Assembly: GCF_003604195.1 (NCBI RefSeq)
Contig: NZ_QXGR01000004.1
Span: forward strand, 186,001-250,000
Origin: Simplicispira lacusdiani
Lineage (GTDB): Bacteria; Pseudomonadota; Gammaproteobacteria; Burkholderiales; Burkholderiaceae_C
Direction of reading: 5' to 3'
Length of the DNA: 64,000 nucleotides
Shown: positions 1 through 11,300 of the stretch, piece by piece
Position numbering within the stretch: the first letter of the stretch is position 1
How the letters are laid out: every line of letters starts with the position of its first letter
The notes under the pieces: generated by a model
What the model was told of the DNA's origin: nothing
Databases searched by the model: none
What the model saw: the letters and a program-made list of their open reading frames with translations, nothing else
Position numbers and translations under genes: made by a program

Positions 1-53
1 CGCAGGTCAACCTCTCGGCCCTGGAAGGATTGCAGCGCAAAGGCAAATCCTGA
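1..53 (+). CDS. C-terminal end of an unidentified protein (partial)
   Basis: Reading from base 3, an open frame runs through 16 codons (ending LQRKGKS) to a TGA at 51-53; its start lies outside the window. Nothing in these 16 residues identifies a family. The gene points towards the minus-strand siaCBA operon, so the two transcription units converge. The frame is uninterrupted and stops cleanly, but with so little sequence it is only a probable gene end. Confidence 0.4.
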   Translation, partial: QVNLSALEGLQRKGKS

Positions 54-99
54 GAAGCCGTGGGCCGGTTGCGAACGGTGCAATCTGGGCCATGGGCAT

Positions 100-212
100 G
101 ATCTAGGCCAGCGGCCACCGCGCAAGGGCCACCCCGCCGCACTGGTGGCACCCCCCTTCCCGCACCGCGCAGCGAGGCGAGAGGCGGGGGAAGGCGCGTA
201 GCGCCACAGGGG
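100..212 (-). repeat. GC-rich 3'-end-associated repeat, copy 1
   Basis: Read on the minus strand, this stretch matches 11085-11190 and, more loosely, 32671-32789. It starts with CCCCTGTGGCGCTACGCGCC, has a pyrimidine-rich middle with CTCTCG, and shares the block GTGCCACCAGTGCGGCGGGG with the second copy (ACGCCACCAGTGCGGCGGGG there). It begins 12 bases after the siaC stop codon and in the same orientation as siaC. Confidence 0.75.
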
Positions 213-224
213 TTGTCACTGATC

Positions 225-611
225 TCAGGCGTTGAAGGGCTGGCGTTCGAGCAGCACGTTGTGGAAGTCTTCCACGAGGTCGGCGCCGAGTTCCTCGATG
301 GCGTCGTCCTCGGCGTCGTAGGCCCACAGCACGCGGATGTCGGTGCCGCGCTCGCCCGCCTCGTTGAACAGCGAGAACAGGGAGCGCAGGCCCATGGTGG
401 ATGCGCTGTTGATGTACTGCAGCTGCATCTGGGCCTCGAAGCGGGGCGGTTTGTGGTGTTCGAAGTAGCTGCGCAGCGTCGCCAGGATGGGGCTGAAGAA
501 GGGCAGGGGATTCTCGGGGTAGCACTCGCCCGCCACGACGAGGCGGTGCTCGGCGGGCAGGAAGCGGATTTCGGGAGTGACGGTGGTGCGTTCCGCGTGG
601 ATGGCTTGCAT
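225..611 (-). CDS. siaC: SiaC-type regulatory phosphoprotein (DUF1987)
   Basis: This 128-residue protein belongs to the SiaC/DUF1987 family. In Pseudomonas aeruginosa SiaC is phosphorylated by SiaB, dephosphorylated by SiaA, and in its unphosphorylated form activates the diguanylate cyclase SiaD. The family core is visible as TPEIRFLPAEHRLVVAGECY near the N-terminus and LQYINSASTMGLRSLF at about residues 64-79. Thr72 in NSASTM is the probable phospho-acceptor by position; this is inferred. The start is the ATG at 611, preceded by GGAGA at a suitable distance; a longer frame upstream overlaps siaB and is not needed. It is the last gene of the siaA-siaB-siaC operon. No siaD-like cyclase follows: the next gene is on the other strand. 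Confidence 0.85.
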   Translation of the reverse strand: MQAIHAERTTVTPEIRFLPAEHRLVVAGECYPENPLPFFSPILATLRSYFEHHKPPRFEAQMQLQYINSASTMGLRSLFSLFNEAGERGTDIRVLWAYDAEDDAIEELGADLVEDFHNVLLERQPFNA

Positions 612-649
612 GGAAAAGTCTCCGGGTTTCGGGGGAGTCGGGAAAAGGG

Positions 650-1225
650 TCAGACGCGCGCCTTGACGTGGAATAGCGTGGTGCGGCCCGAAGGATCGGT
701 GGCCGGCGAGAAGCTGTATTCGAGCGGTGCGCTTGCGTCGCGGGCGATGGTCAGCAGGCCCAGGCCGGCGCCCTTGCTGACGGCGTCGGTGCTGCGGTGC
801 TCGCTGTTGCGCAGCTGTTCGCGGTAGCTCTGCTTGATCTGCTCCAGGCTCATGGCGCGCACGGCGTCGAGCTTGCTGCTCAGGCGCTCCACGTAGACCA
901 GGTCCACGGGGTTGCTGCAGACGATCCAGTAGTGGCCTGCGCTGTCCTGGCCGTCTTCGCGGCCGATGGCGATCGTGCCGTGCGGGGTCGCGGCGCTGCC
1001 ATCGTCCGCGGGGGCGGCGTAGTGCAGGATGTTGTGCGCCATCTCCACGAAGGTGGAGAACAGCTTGCGCGTGGCTGGCCCCGAGGCGCCTTCGGCGGCC
1101 AGGCGGGTCTTGAGCGAGTCGGCCGCCGCGGCGATCACCGGCGGGCTGAATTCGCCCGTGTAGTAGAACAGCACGCCGCAGTCCTGGGCGTTCTCCTGGA
1201 AGCGCGCGAATTCGGGCGGGGTCAT
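650..1225 (-). CDS. siaB: SiaB-family protein kinase
   Basis: This 191-residue protein matches SiaB, a small GHKL-like kinase that phosphorylates SiaC. The kinase-like features are FVEMAHNILHYA (an N-box-like helix, about residues 59-70) and KGAGLGLLTIARDAS near residues 157-171 (a G-box-like turn). There is no signal peptide or membrane segment, so it should be cytoplasmic. Its ATG overlaps the stop codon of the upstream phosphatase gene in an ATGA, which suggests translational coupling. siaC follows after 38 bases. The assignment rests on motif content and on the conserved siaA-siaB-siaC order. Confidence 0.85.
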   Translation of the reverse strand: MTPPEFARFQENAQDCGVLFYYTGEFSPPVIAAAADSLKTRLAAEGASGPATRKLFSTFVEMAHNILHYAAPADDGSAATPHGTIAIGREDGQDSAGHYWIVCSNPVDLVYVERLSSKLDAVRAMSLEQIKQSYREQLRNSEHRSTDAVSKGAGLGLLTIARDASAPLEYSFSPATDPSGRTTLFHVKARV

Positions 1226-2511
1226 GCCAGAACCTCGTTGTTGGCGCGGAAGGCCAGCAGCGAGACATCGTCCCGCCGGCGCTGACCGTGCTCCCATTGG
1301 GCGAAGTGCTCGGCGAAGTCGGAGCACAGCGCGCGGGCGCTGGCGCCGCGCCGCTCGGTCAGGAATTGCGCGAGGCGGCGCTTGCCGTGGGCGATCTGCC
1401 TGGGCCCGCCGATCTGGTCGATCACGCCGTCGGTGGGTATCAGCAGCAGGCTGTCGCGTGCCAGGGGCACTTCCTGGGTGCTCCAAGCCTGGTCGTCGGG
1501 CGTGTCGGCATAGCCGATGCCGGCCTTGTCTCCCTCCACCAGCAGCGCCTCGTCCTGCGCCAGGCCCGCGACCAGCAGGGAGAGCCGCGCCGAGGCGAAT
1601 TTCAGGCTGCGGCCGCCAGGCGCGAGCAGGAACAGCGCGGCGTCCAGGCCGTCGCTCGATGCCTTCTCGGCCGGCGCGTCGTCCGCGCTGGCGCGCTGCT
1701 GCAGCACGCGCTTGATGTAGCGGTTCATCGCCGAGAGCGTGGCGCCGGGGTCCACGGCCGGGTCGGCAGGGTCGATGGCCTGCTCCAGGAACGACAGGGC
1801 GATCAGCGTCATGAAGGCGCCCGGCACGCCGTGGCCGGTGCAGTCGAACACGCAGCCGAGCAGGCCGCCCGGGGTGTGGCGGAAGAAGTAGGCGTCGCCG
1901 CCCACCACGTCGCGCGGCTGCCACAGCAGGCCGTGGTCGGGCAGGTGGGTGCGCAGCACGCGGTCGGACTCGGCCAGGTGCGAGCGCTGGATCAGGCTGG
2001 CGTAGCTGATGCTCGACAGCAGCTGGCGTGTCTTCTCGGCCTCGATGTCGGACATGGCCTTCATCAGCCCGTAGCCCGTGCCCAGGCCCAGGTAGCGGCC
2101 CTCGGCCGTGGTGATGAAGCCGTCCTGCAGCACGCGCGTGCCCGCTTCGACGGCGGTCTTGACCAGGCTTTCGATGGGAGTGTCGCGGTCCACCACCACC
2201 GGGGTCTTGTCCATGAAGGCGATGCAGCTCTTGCGTCCGAACACGTCACGGGCGAAGGGCCGGGCGTAGTGCTCCATGAAGGTGTTGCGGTTGATCAGGC
2301 CGATGGGCCGGCCGTTCTCGACCACGGCCACGGTTTCCAGGGTTTCGCTGCGCGCGAACAGGGCGCGCACGTCCTCGTTGGTGTGCTCGGGGGAGACGGG
2401 GTCGGTGGGCGTGCCGAGCTGTTCGGCGCGGGTGGCCAGCAGGGGCTGCTGGGCGTGCAGGTCGGCTGCGCCTGCGGCCAGGGTGTCGTAGAGCCGATCG
2501 AGATGGGTCAT
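1222..2511 (-). CDS. siaA: CBS-domain PP2C/SpoIIE-type phosphatase, SiaA-like
   Basis: This 429-residue protein has a C-terminal PP2C/SpoIIE phosphatase domain, about residues 185-425. The expected motifs are present: PRDVVGGDAYFF, FDCTGHGVPGAFMT, IPTDGVIDQIGG and RRDDVSLLAF, the last three carrying metal-binding aspartates. By position it is the phosphatase acting on SiaC. The N-terminal half looks like a pair of CBS domains (TVAVVENGRPIGLINRNTF and a second strand set around TPVVVDRDTPIESLVK), followed by a helical linker. As I recall the family, P. aeruginosa SiaA instead has membrane segments and a HAMP domain, so input here may be a cytoplasmic ligand such as a nucleotide. It is the first gene of the operon; its stop overlaps the siaB start. 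Confidence 0.85.
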   Translation of the reverse strand: MTHLDRLYDTLAAGAADLHAQQPLLATRAEQLGTPTDPVSPEHTNEDVRALFARSETLETVAVVENGRPIGLINRNTFMEHYARPFARDVFGRKSCIAFMDKTPVVVDRDTPIESLVKTAVEAGTRVLQDGFITTAEGRYLGLGTGYGLMKAMSDIEAEKTRQLLSSISYASLIQRSHLAESDRVLRTHLPDHGLLWQPRDVVGGDAYFFRHTPGGLLGCVFDCTGHGVPGAFMTLIALSFLEQAIDPADPAVDPGATLSAMNRYIKRVLQQRASADDAPAEKASSDGLDAALFLLAPGGRSLKFASARLSLLVAGLAQDEALLVEGDKAGIGYADTPDDQAWSTQEVPLARDSLLLIPTDGVIDQIGGPRQIAHGKRRLAQFLTERRGASARALCSDFAEHFAQWEHGQRRRDDVSLLAFRANNEVLA

Positions 2512-2627
2512 GCGGGTGCGTCGGAAGTAACCAGGTGCAACCGATTCTTGCGGCCGCCCGTGACGGTTCCATGACGCGTGGCCCTGCCAGCGGAAGGGAT
2601 TCCGCGCGTGGGTTGCTTCAGATGTGT

Positions 2628-2684
2628 GCTATTGAAAAAATAGCTGTCAGCGCTTGCGGTACGGGCGCTGGAGTGCCTATTGGC
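2628..2684 (+). repeat. Two-hairpin dispersed repeat, copy 1
   Basis: Matches the 12-member family: left stem GCTATT / AATAGC around a short A-rich loop, then a second imperfect stem (GCGC to GCGC), then a right end of the GAGGCC type (here GGAGTGCC). It fills the gap between the fbpC-like stop codon at 2686 and the promoter region of siaA. Both flanking genes are on the minus strand, so this copy is antisense to them. Confidence 0.85.
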
Positions 2685-2685
2685 T

Positions 2686-3753
2686 TCAGGCTTCGCGCTC
2701 GAAGGTCACCACATGGTCCACCTGGGCGCGGATGCCGATCCATTCGCCAATGGCGTGGTCGTGGTGGCTGGGCACATGGGCCAGCAGGGACTGTCCGTTG
2801 TCCAGGCGCAGGGTGTAGAGGAATTCCGAGCCGCGAAATGCCTTGCGCACGATCTGCGCCTGCACGGGCGCGGCATCGTCGTGCACGATGTCGTCGGCGC
2901 GCAGCAGCACATCGCATGCACCCGCAGGGTAGCTCGACGGCAGCGGGCATTCGGTCAGGTTGGCCAGGTCGCCCAGCGGCGTGCGCACCACCACGGCGCT
3001 GCCCTGCTGCACCAGCGTGGCCGGCGCGAACACGCCGTGCCCGATGAAGTCGGCCACGAAGCGCGTGGCTGGGCGGTGGTAGAGGGAATAGGCATCGTCC
3101 CACTGGTGCAGCCGGCCTTGGTCCATCACACCGATCACGTCGCCAATGGCGAAGGCTTCAAGCTGGTCGTGCGTGACGAACAGCGCCGTGGCACCGGCGG
3201 CCTTGAGGATGCCGCGCACCTCGTGCGCCAGACGCTCGCGCAGGTCGACGTCGAGGTTGGAGAAGGGTTCGTCGAGCAGCATCAGCTGGGGGCGCGGCGC
3301 CAGGGCGCGCGCCAGCGCCACGCGCTGCTGCTGGCCGCCCGAGAGTTCGTGCGGGTAGCGCTGCTCGCTGCCCTCCAGGCCCACCAGGCGCAGCACCTCG
3401 GCCACGCGCGCGGCCTGTTCGGCGCGAGGCAGGTCGTGGATGCCGAAGGCCACGTTGCGCCCCACGCTCAGGTGCGGAAACAGCGCGTAGTCCTGGAACA
3501 CCATGCCGATGCGCCGTTCTTCGGGCGGCACGCTGTGCTGCGGGCTGCCCACGGTCTCCTTGCTCAGCCGGATGGCGCCAGCGGCCACGGGTTCCAGCCC
3601 CGCCACGGTGCGCAGCAGCGTGGTCTTGCCGCAGCCCGAGGGGCCGATCAGCACGCCGATCTGGCCTGCGCTCAGGCCCAGCGAAACGCCTTGCACGGCC
3701 GGCTGCGTCTGGCCGGCGTAGCGCACTTCAAGTTGGGAGACCTCTAGGAACAT
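2686..3753 (-). CDS. fbpC: Ferric-iron-type ABC transporter ATP-binding protein (FbpC/PotA class)
   Basis: This 355-residue protein is an ABC ATPase that would power import through a cytoplasmic-membrane permease. Visible motifs are Walker [10 protein letters not shown] (about 37-45), Q-loop [19 protein letters not shown], signature [15 protein letters not shown], Walker [13 protein letters not shown] and switch histidine [12 protein letters not shown]-terminal extension (about 240-355) is of the TOBE type found in iron, polyamine and sugar importers. A 12-TM permease gene starts divergently 122 bases away. Short spacing after the signature region and the FbpB-type partner favour iron, but thiamine or another substrate is possible. 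No substrate-binding protein gene is in the window. Confidence 0.75.
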   Translation of the reverse strand: MFLEVSQLEVRYAGQTQPAVQGVSLGLSAGQIGVLIGPSGCGKTTLLRTVAGLEPVAAGAIRLSKETVGSPQHSVPPEERRIGMVFQDYALFPHLSVGRNVAFGIHDLPRAEQAARVAEVLRLVGLEGSEQRYPHELSGGQQQRVALARALAPRPQLMLLDEPFSNLDVDLRERLAHEVRGILKAAGATALFVTHDQLEAFAIGDVIGVMDQGRLHQWDDAYSLYHRPATRFVADFIGHGVFAPATLVQQGSAVVVRTPLGDLANLTECPLPSSYPAGACDVLLRADDIVHDDAAPVQAQIVRKAFRGSEFLYTLRLDNGQSLLAHVPSHHDHAIGEWIGIRAQVDHVVTFEREA

Positions 3754-3875
3754 CGGCCGATTGTAGGTCTGTGGCCTCGAATGCTTAAAATTCGTATTTG
3801 TATTTGTGGGTACCCCTCGCGGGGGCCGGCGGCAAGACCTGCTGCATTCCTTTCTTGCCGACCGAACCGTTCACC

Positions 3876-5501
3876 GTGCCACGCCCCTTTGCCGCCCTGC
3901 GCACCGTTCCCTTGCTGCTGCTTGCCGGCCTGCTGTCGCTCCCCGTGCTGGCGCTCGTGGGCGCCTGGCTGCCCTGGGGCGCGGCCGAGACCTCTGCCGG
4001 CGCCATCCTGCGCGAAATGGCGGCCACCGTGCTGCCGGGCTATGTCTGGACCACGCTCTGGCTGGCGCTCTGGGTGGGCGTGGGCGCGGCCGTGGTGGGC
4101 ACGGCCTGCGCCGCCGCCGTGACGCTGTTTGAGTTCCCGGGCCGGCGCGTGTTCGAGTGGCTGCTGCTGTTGCCACTGGCCATGCCGGCCTATGTCACGG
4201 CCTATGCCTATACCGATTTCCTGCAGTTCAGCGGGCCGCTGCAGGTGGGGCTGCGCGAGACCTTCGGCCTCGAAGGCCGCCTGCTGCCCGAGGTGCGCAG
4301 TCTCTGGGGGGCCATCTGGGTCTTCCTGTTCTCGCTCTACCCCTACGTCTACCTGTTGGCGCGCACGGCGCTGGGCGAGCGCGCGGCACACCTCATGGAG
4401 GCCGCGCGCCTGCTCGGTGCGCCGCTGCACCGGCGCATCGCCGCCATCGCACTGCCGTTGGCCCGCCCGGCCGTGGCCGCCGGGGTGGCGTTGGTGCTCA
4501 TGGAAACACTGGCCGATTTCGGCGTGACCAGCTACTTCGGCATCCAGACCTTCACCACCGGCATCCTCAAGGCCTGGCTGTCCATGGACAACCGCACGGC
4601 GGCGGCTCAGCTCTCGACCATGCTGCTGGCGCTGGTGCTGCTGCTGCTCTGGCTGGAACACCGCGCGCAGCAGCGCATGCGTTTTGCCGCGCCACGCGGC
4701 CATGCGGGCGGCGCCGAAGCACAGCCCGTGCGGTTGCGCGGCGCGCGCTGCCTGCTGGCCTGGGCGGTGTGCGCCGTGCCGGTGTTCATGGGTTTCGTGG
4801 CGCCCGTGGTCTTCATGCTGCGCCCGCTGGCGTCCGACTGGTCGGTGCTGCCTTGGGAGCGTTTCCTGGAGTGGGCCTGGAACAGCGTGCGCCTGGGGGG
4901 GATCACGGCCGGGCTGGCCGTGGCCGTGGCGTTGGCGCTGGCCTTCGCCGTGCGCCGGCGCCCCGACCTGCTCACGCGCGGCGTGGTGCGTCTGGCGGGC
5001 GTGGGCTATGCCGTGCCGGGCGCGGTGATCGTGGTCGGCCTGTTGCTGCCCGTCGGCTGGCTGCAGGGCCTGGTGCCGCACTGGGGCGTGGGTGCGCTGG
5101 TCACCACCACGGCGGTGGGCATCGTCTGGGCCTATCTCGTGCGGTTCTGCGCCGTGGCGCTGCAGTCGGTGCAGAGCGGCTATGCGCGCATTCCGGGCAG
5201 CCTGGACGATTCGGCGCGCATGCTGGGCGCCGGGAACAGCCGGCTGCTGGCGCAGGTGCACTGGCCGCTGCTGCGCCGCTCCACGGCCGCAGCGGCGCTG
5301 CTGGTGTTCGTCGACGTGATGAAGGAGCTGCCGGCCACCATGGTGCTGCGCCCGTTCAACAGCGACACCCTGGCCGTGGTGGCCTACCAACTGGCGCGCG
5401 ATGAGCGCCTGGGCGAAGCCGCGCTGCCGTCGCTGGCGCTGGTGCTGGTGGGGCTGGTGCCCGTGGTGCTGCTCAGTCGCACCTTGCGCGGCCGCTCTTG
5501 A
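3876..5501 (+). CDS. fbpB: Ferric-iron-type ABC transporter permease (fused, FbpB/AfuB class)
   Basis: This permease of about 541 residues has two homologous halves of roughly six membrane segments each, as in FbpB/AfuB/SfuB. Each half carries an EAA-type loop that docks the ATPase: EAARLLGAPLHRRIAAIALP and DSARMLGAGNSRLLAQVHWP. I chose the GTG at 3876 because it starts just before the first hydrophobic segment (LLLLAGLLSLPVLALVGAWL); the frame also stays open to a TTG at 3798, and neither start has a good Shine-Dalgarno. The gene diverges from the ATPase gene, an arrangement that needs either two promoters or a shared regulatory region at 3754-3875. I saw no convincing Fur box there. Confidence 0.75.
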   Translation: MPRPFAALRTVPLLLLAGLLSLPVLALVGAWLPWGAAETSAGAILREMAATVLPGYVWTTLWLALWVGVGAAVVGTACAAAVTLFEFPGRRVFEWLLLLPLAMPAYVTAYAYTDFLQFSGPLQVGLRETFGLEGRLLPEVRSLWGAIWVFLFSLYPYVYLLARTALGERAAHLMEAARLLGAPLHRRIAAIALPLARPAVAAGVALVLMETLADFGVTSYFGIQTFTTGILKAWLSMDNRTAAAQLSTMLLALVLLLLWLEHRAQQRMRFAAPRGHAGGAEAQPVRLRGARCLLAWAVCAVPVFMGFVAPVVFMLRPLASDWSVLPWERFLEWAWNSVRLGGITAGLAVAVALALAFAVRRRPDLLTRGVVRLAGVGYAVPGAVIVVGLLLPVGWLQGLVPHWGVGALVTTTAVGIVWAYLVRFCAVALQSVQSGYARIPGSLDDSARMLGAGNSRLLAQVHWPLLRRSTAAAALLVFVDVMKELPATMVLRPFNSDTLAVVAYQLARDERLGEAALPSLALVLVGLVPVVLLSRTLRGRS

Positions 5502-5555
5502 ACCGGGGCGGCCCAGGCATGCTCTGGGGACGAGTGGTTGAGCGTGTTGGCCGGT

Positions 5556-5855
5556 TCAGGTTTGAATTTTCAGGCGAATCACGTTAACCTCCCAGCCTTT
5601 GCTGCGCAGATGGGCCTGCATGGCGGGCAGCAGCTGCCGCAGCTTGGCCGCCGCCGCATTGCTTTTCACCATCAGGCACCAGGTCTGCCCCTCGATCGGG
5701 CCGGCCTGCAGTGCCGGGCGCAATGCGGGTGGAATCAAGGGTTCCACAGCCTTGAGCCGTTCGCTGGATTCACGTGTCAGCGCCACCAGCTTCGCCAGCA
5801 TGGGCGATTCGTCGGCGGCCTGCTGCAGTGTGACGGCGTGGTGGCGGCGGTGCAT
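5556..5855 (-). CDS. DUF721 (DciA-like) family protein
   Basis: A small 99-residue protein of the DUF721 family. The central region (QTWCLMVKSNAAAAKLRQLL followed by a short C-terminal strand ending VNVIRLKIQT) is the conserved nucleic-acid-binding-like fold shared with DciA, which loads the replicative helicase in many bacteria. It is shorter than most DciA proteins and consists of little more than the core domain. The ATG at 5855 lies just before the conserved start of the domain; the longer frame upstream overlaps the divergent peptidase gene. Its position next to the M23 peptidase and secA is a common Burkholderiales arrangement. Its exact role here is inferred. Confidence 0.65.
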   Translation of the reverse strand: MHRRHHAVTLQQAADESPMLAKLVALTRESSERLKAVEPLIPPALRPALQAGPIEGQTWCLMVKSNAAAAKLRQLLPAMQAHLRSKGWEVNVIRLKIQT

Positions 5856-5883
5856 GGGTGTTTGGAGAGACGGGATACCAAGA

Positions 5884-6852
5884 ATGCAGCTGATTATCAT
5901 GGACTCGCGCCTGGCGCGCAGCAAGGCCATCCACCTGTCGGGGCCGCGTCTTCTGGCCGCCATCATGGCCGCTTCCCTGGTGCTGATGTGCGTGGCCGCC
6001 TTGCTCTACCACCTGGTGTTCCTCAAGGGCGCGCGCGAGGGCTGGCCCGTCGTCGGCTCGCTGGTGCGCCTCGTGGTGCAGGATGAATTCGATCAGCGCG
6101 ACCGATTCGTGCGCCAGAACCTCGATGCCATGGCGCGCAAGGTGGGCGAAATGCAGGCGCGCATGGTGGAACTTGAATCGCTGGGCGAGCGGGTCTCGGG
6201 CCTGGCGGGCATGCCGCCGCCGGCCGACAAGGCGCGCACGCCAGGCCTGGGCGGAGCCTTGATCGCCGCGCGCCCGCTGACGATGCAGGAACTCGACGCC
6301 ACGCTCGATGCGCTCCAGCAGGTGGCGGGGCAGCGCCTGGATCTCATGACGGTGCTCGAATCGCGCCTGTTTGACCAGCACATCCGCAAGCACATGGTGC
6401 CGACCGAGACGCCCGTGCCAGGCGGGGTGGCGACTTCGACCTTTGGCTTTCGCATCGATCCGATCACCGGCCGGTCCGCATTGCATGCCGGCCTGGATTT
6501 CCCCGCCGACACGGGCGCCGACATCGTCGCGGCCGCGGGCGGCGTGGTGGTCACCCAGGAATACCATCCGGAGTTCGGCAACGTGGTCGAGGTGGACCAT
6601 GGCAACCAGCTCGTCACGCGGTATGCCCATGCCTCCAAGGTCCTGGTCAAGCAGGGCGATCTGGTGCGCCGGGGGCAGAAGATCGCCAAGGTCGGCTCCA
6701 CCGGGCGCTCCACCGGGCCGCACCTGCATTTCGAGGTGTTGGTGCAGGGCGTGCCCCAGGATCCGCAGAAATTCCTGGCCGCCGGCAGCCAGTCAGGGCG
6801 CCAGGTGGCCCAGCGGCCCGGGGCGCCGTCTAGGCCCTCCGCCGACAGGTAA
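5884..6852 (+). CDS. M23 family metallopeptidase (peptidoglycan endopeptidase)
   Basis: This 322-residue protein has one N-terminal membrane anchor (about residues 21-46), a helical region (about 65-165) and a C-terminal LytM/M23 domain. The zinc and catalytic residues expected for a LytM peptidase are all present: HAGLDF (His201, Asp205), YAHAS (His249) and GPHLHFEV (His280, His282). It is therefore probably an active endopeptidase that cleaves peptidoglycan cross-links in the periplasm, unlike the degenerate EnvC/NlpD activators. The ATG at 5884 gives a short basic N-terminus before the anchor. secA follows in the same direction after 137 bases. Confidence 0.85.
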   Translation: MQLIIMDSRLARSKAIHLSGPRLLAAIMAASLVLMCVAALLYHLVFLKGAREGWPVVGSLVRLVVQDEFDQRDRFVRQNLDAMARKVGEMQARMVELESLGERVSGLAGMPPPADKARTPGLGGALIAARPLTMQELDATLDALQQVAGQRLDLMTVLESRLFDQHIRKHMVPTETPVPGGVATSTFGFRIDPITGRSALHAGLDFPADTGADIVAAAGGVVVTQEYHPEFGNVVEVDHGNQLVTRYAHASKVLVKQGDLVRRGQKIAKVGSTGRSTGPHLHFEVLVQGVPQDPQKFLAAGSQSGRQVAQRPGAPSRPSADR

Positions 6853-6989
6853 AATCGCGCGTTTGGGGCTGGGGCCTGCCTTGGGCGGGCCGCTTGCAAA
6901 GCCGCGGGGCGGCCCCATCTGAACTCACTACTTCATAGGGATTCTGGACGTTCGGCGTACCCTTCGGCACGCAGGGCGGACCTGTTCGC

Positions 6990-9749
<2,760 letters not shown>

Positions 9750-9766
9750 ACCTGCTTTCGCATCGG

Positions 9767-9789
9767 ACACGGGCTTCGGCCCGTGTTTT
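9767..9789 (+). terminator. Rho-independent terminator after secA
   Basis: An 8-base-pair perfect stem (ACACGGGC with GCCCGTGT) around a TTCG tetraloop, followed by a run of T, 17 bases after the secA stop codon. Confidence 0.85.
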
Positions 9790-9845
9790 CATTTTGGCGG
9801 CGCGGTGACTGCGTATCATCGGCCCAGTCTTTGGAAGGAAACACC

Positions 9846-11075
9846 ATGCCCGTTCATCTCTCCGCTCCCAACCCCTCGGATCTGCACCCGGTCGCCGGGC
9901 TGCGCATCGGCGTTGCCGAGGCTGGCGTGCGCAAGGCCAACCGCAAGGATCTCACGGTATTCCTGCTGGACGAAGGCAGCGCGGTGGCGGGCGTGTTCAC
10001 GCAGAACCGCTTTTGCGCCGCTCCGGTACAGGTCTGCCGTGAGCACCTGGCGGGCGGCCAGGCCGTTCGCGCCCTGGTGGTGAACACCGGCAACGCCAAC
10101 GCCGGCACGGGTGCCGATGGTCTGGCGCGCGCGCGCGCCACCTGCGCGGCGCTGGCGCGCCATCTGCAAGTGGATGCGGCGCAGGTGCTGCCGTTCTCCA
10201 CTGGCGTCATCATGGAACAGCTGCCCGTGGACCGCATCGAGGCGGGTCTGCCCGCGGCCATCGCCGACGCGCAGCCGGCCCACTGGGCGCGCGCGGCCGA
10301 GGGCATCATGACCACCGACACCGTGGCCAAGGCCTTCAGCCGGCAGGTGCAGATCGGCGGTGCCACCGTCACGGTGACCGGCATTGCCAAGGGCGCGGGC
10401 ATGATCCGCCCGAACATGGCCACCATGCTGGGCTTCGTGGCCACCGACGCGCGCATCGCGCCGGCGCTGCTGCAAGGCCTGGTGCGCGACCTGGCGGACC
10501 AGTCGTTCAACCGCATCACCATCGACGGCGACACCTCCACCAACGACTGCTTCATGCTGATCGCCACGCAGAAGGCCGCACATGCCCCCATTGAATCGCT
10601 GTCCGGCGCCGAGGGCCAGGCCCTGAAGGCGGCGCTGCTGGAGGTGGCGCAGAAGCTGGCCCAGGCCATCGTGCGCGACGGCGAGGGCGCGACCAAGTTC
10701 ATCACCGTGCGCGTGGAAGGCGGCAAGACCGGCGAGGAATGCCGCAAGGTGGCCTACGCCATCGCCCATTCGCCCCTGGTCAAGACGGCGTTCTTCGCCA
10801 GCGACCCGAACCTGGGCCGCATCCTGGCGGCCGTGGGTTATGCCGGCATCGAGGATCTGGACCAGACCGGCATCGACCTGTACCTCGACGACGTGCACGT
10901 GGCCGTGCAGGGCGGCCGCAACCCGCAGTACCGCGAGGAAGACGGCCAGCGCGTGATGAAGCAGAGCGAGATCACCGTGCGCGTGCTGCTGGGCCGCGGT
11001 ACGGCGCAGGACACGGTGTGGACCTGCGACCTGAGCCACGATTACGTGACCATCAACGCCGATTACCGCTCTTGA
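9846..11075 (+). CDS. argJ: Bifunctional ornithine acetyltransferase / N-acetylglutamate synthase ArgJ
   Basis: ArgJ moves the acetyl group from N-acetylornithine to glutamate in the cyclic arginine pathway, and in bifunctional forms can also use acetyl-CoA. The 409-residue precursor cuts itself into two chains at the Ala-Thr bond of NMATMLG; Thr193 becomes the nucleophile. The oxyanion-hole turn STG lies at 118-120. The C-terminus ([14 protein letters not shown]) is typical. The ATG at 9846 has an excellent ribosome binding site (GGAAGGA, 7 bases upstream). The gene sits between the secA terminator and a GC-rich repeat that starts 10 bases after its stop. Confidence 0.95.
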   Translation: MPVHLSAPNPSDLHPVAGLRIGVAEAGVRKANRKDLTVFLLDEGSAVAGVFTQNRFCAAPVQVCREHLAGGQAVRALVVNTGNANAGTGADGLARARATCAALARHLQVDAAQVLPFSTGVIMEQLPVDRIEAGLPAAIADAQPAHWARAAEGIMTTDTVAKAFSRQVQIGGATVTVTGIAKGAGMIRPNMATMLGFVATDARIAPALLQGLVRDLADQSFNRITIDGDTSTNDCFMLIATQKAAHAPIESLSGAEGQALKAALLEVAQKLAQAIVRDGEGATKFITVRVEGGKTGEECRKVAYAIAHSPLVKTAFFASDPNLGRILAAVGYAGIEDLDQTGIDLYLDDVHVAVQGGRNPQYREEDGQRVMKQSEITVRVLLGRGTAQDTVWTCDLSHDYVTINADYRS

Positions 11076-11084
11076 GGTGGAACA

Positions 11085-11190
11085 CCCCCCTGAGCCGCTG
11101 CGCGGCTTCCCCCCGCTCTCGCAGCGCGGCGCGCTGCGGGCAGGGGGACGCCACCAGTGCGGCGGGGCGGCCCTTGCACGGTGGCTATGG
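11085..11190 (+). repeat. GC-rich 3'-end-associated repeat, copy 2
   Basis: Begins CCCCCTGAGCCGCTGCGCGG, which forms a short hairpin (AGCCGC-TGC-GCGGCT), continues through a CCCCCGCTCTCG tract and the shared block ACGCCACCAGTGCGGCGGGG, and ends near GGTGGC. It starts directly after the argJ stop, in the argJ direction. Copies 1 and 3 are likewise downstream of genes in sense orientation. Confidence 0.75.
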
Positions 11191-11244
11191 CTTGGGCCGT
11201 GCCAGGCTTGTCCATGGTGGGCGTCGTGTGTGTAGGGATTTTGT

Positions 11245-11300
11245 TGCTACTAAATTAATAGCTTCTGACGCTTTATTGATGAGCGCTGAAGGCCAAAATG
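11245..11300 (+). repeat. Two-hairpin dispersed repeat, copy 2
   Basis: Left stem GCTA / TAGC, second stem with GACGC / GAGCGC, and right end GAAGGCCAAAATG. The final ATG is the start codon of the DUF815 ATPase gene, and GAAGG is its only Shine-Dalgarno-like sequence, so the repeat forms the translation start region of that gene. Confidence 0.85.

Noticed and set aside
3776..3812. AT-rich patch with repeated GTATTT between the divergent fbp genes as a Fur box
   Set aside because: It is not palindromic and has no recognisable Fur half-sites.
3744..5390. Long open frame antisense to the permease gene
   Set aside because: It is Gln/His/Arg-rich low-complexity sequence that arises in high-GC DNA opposite a real gene; the plus strand encodes a clear permease.
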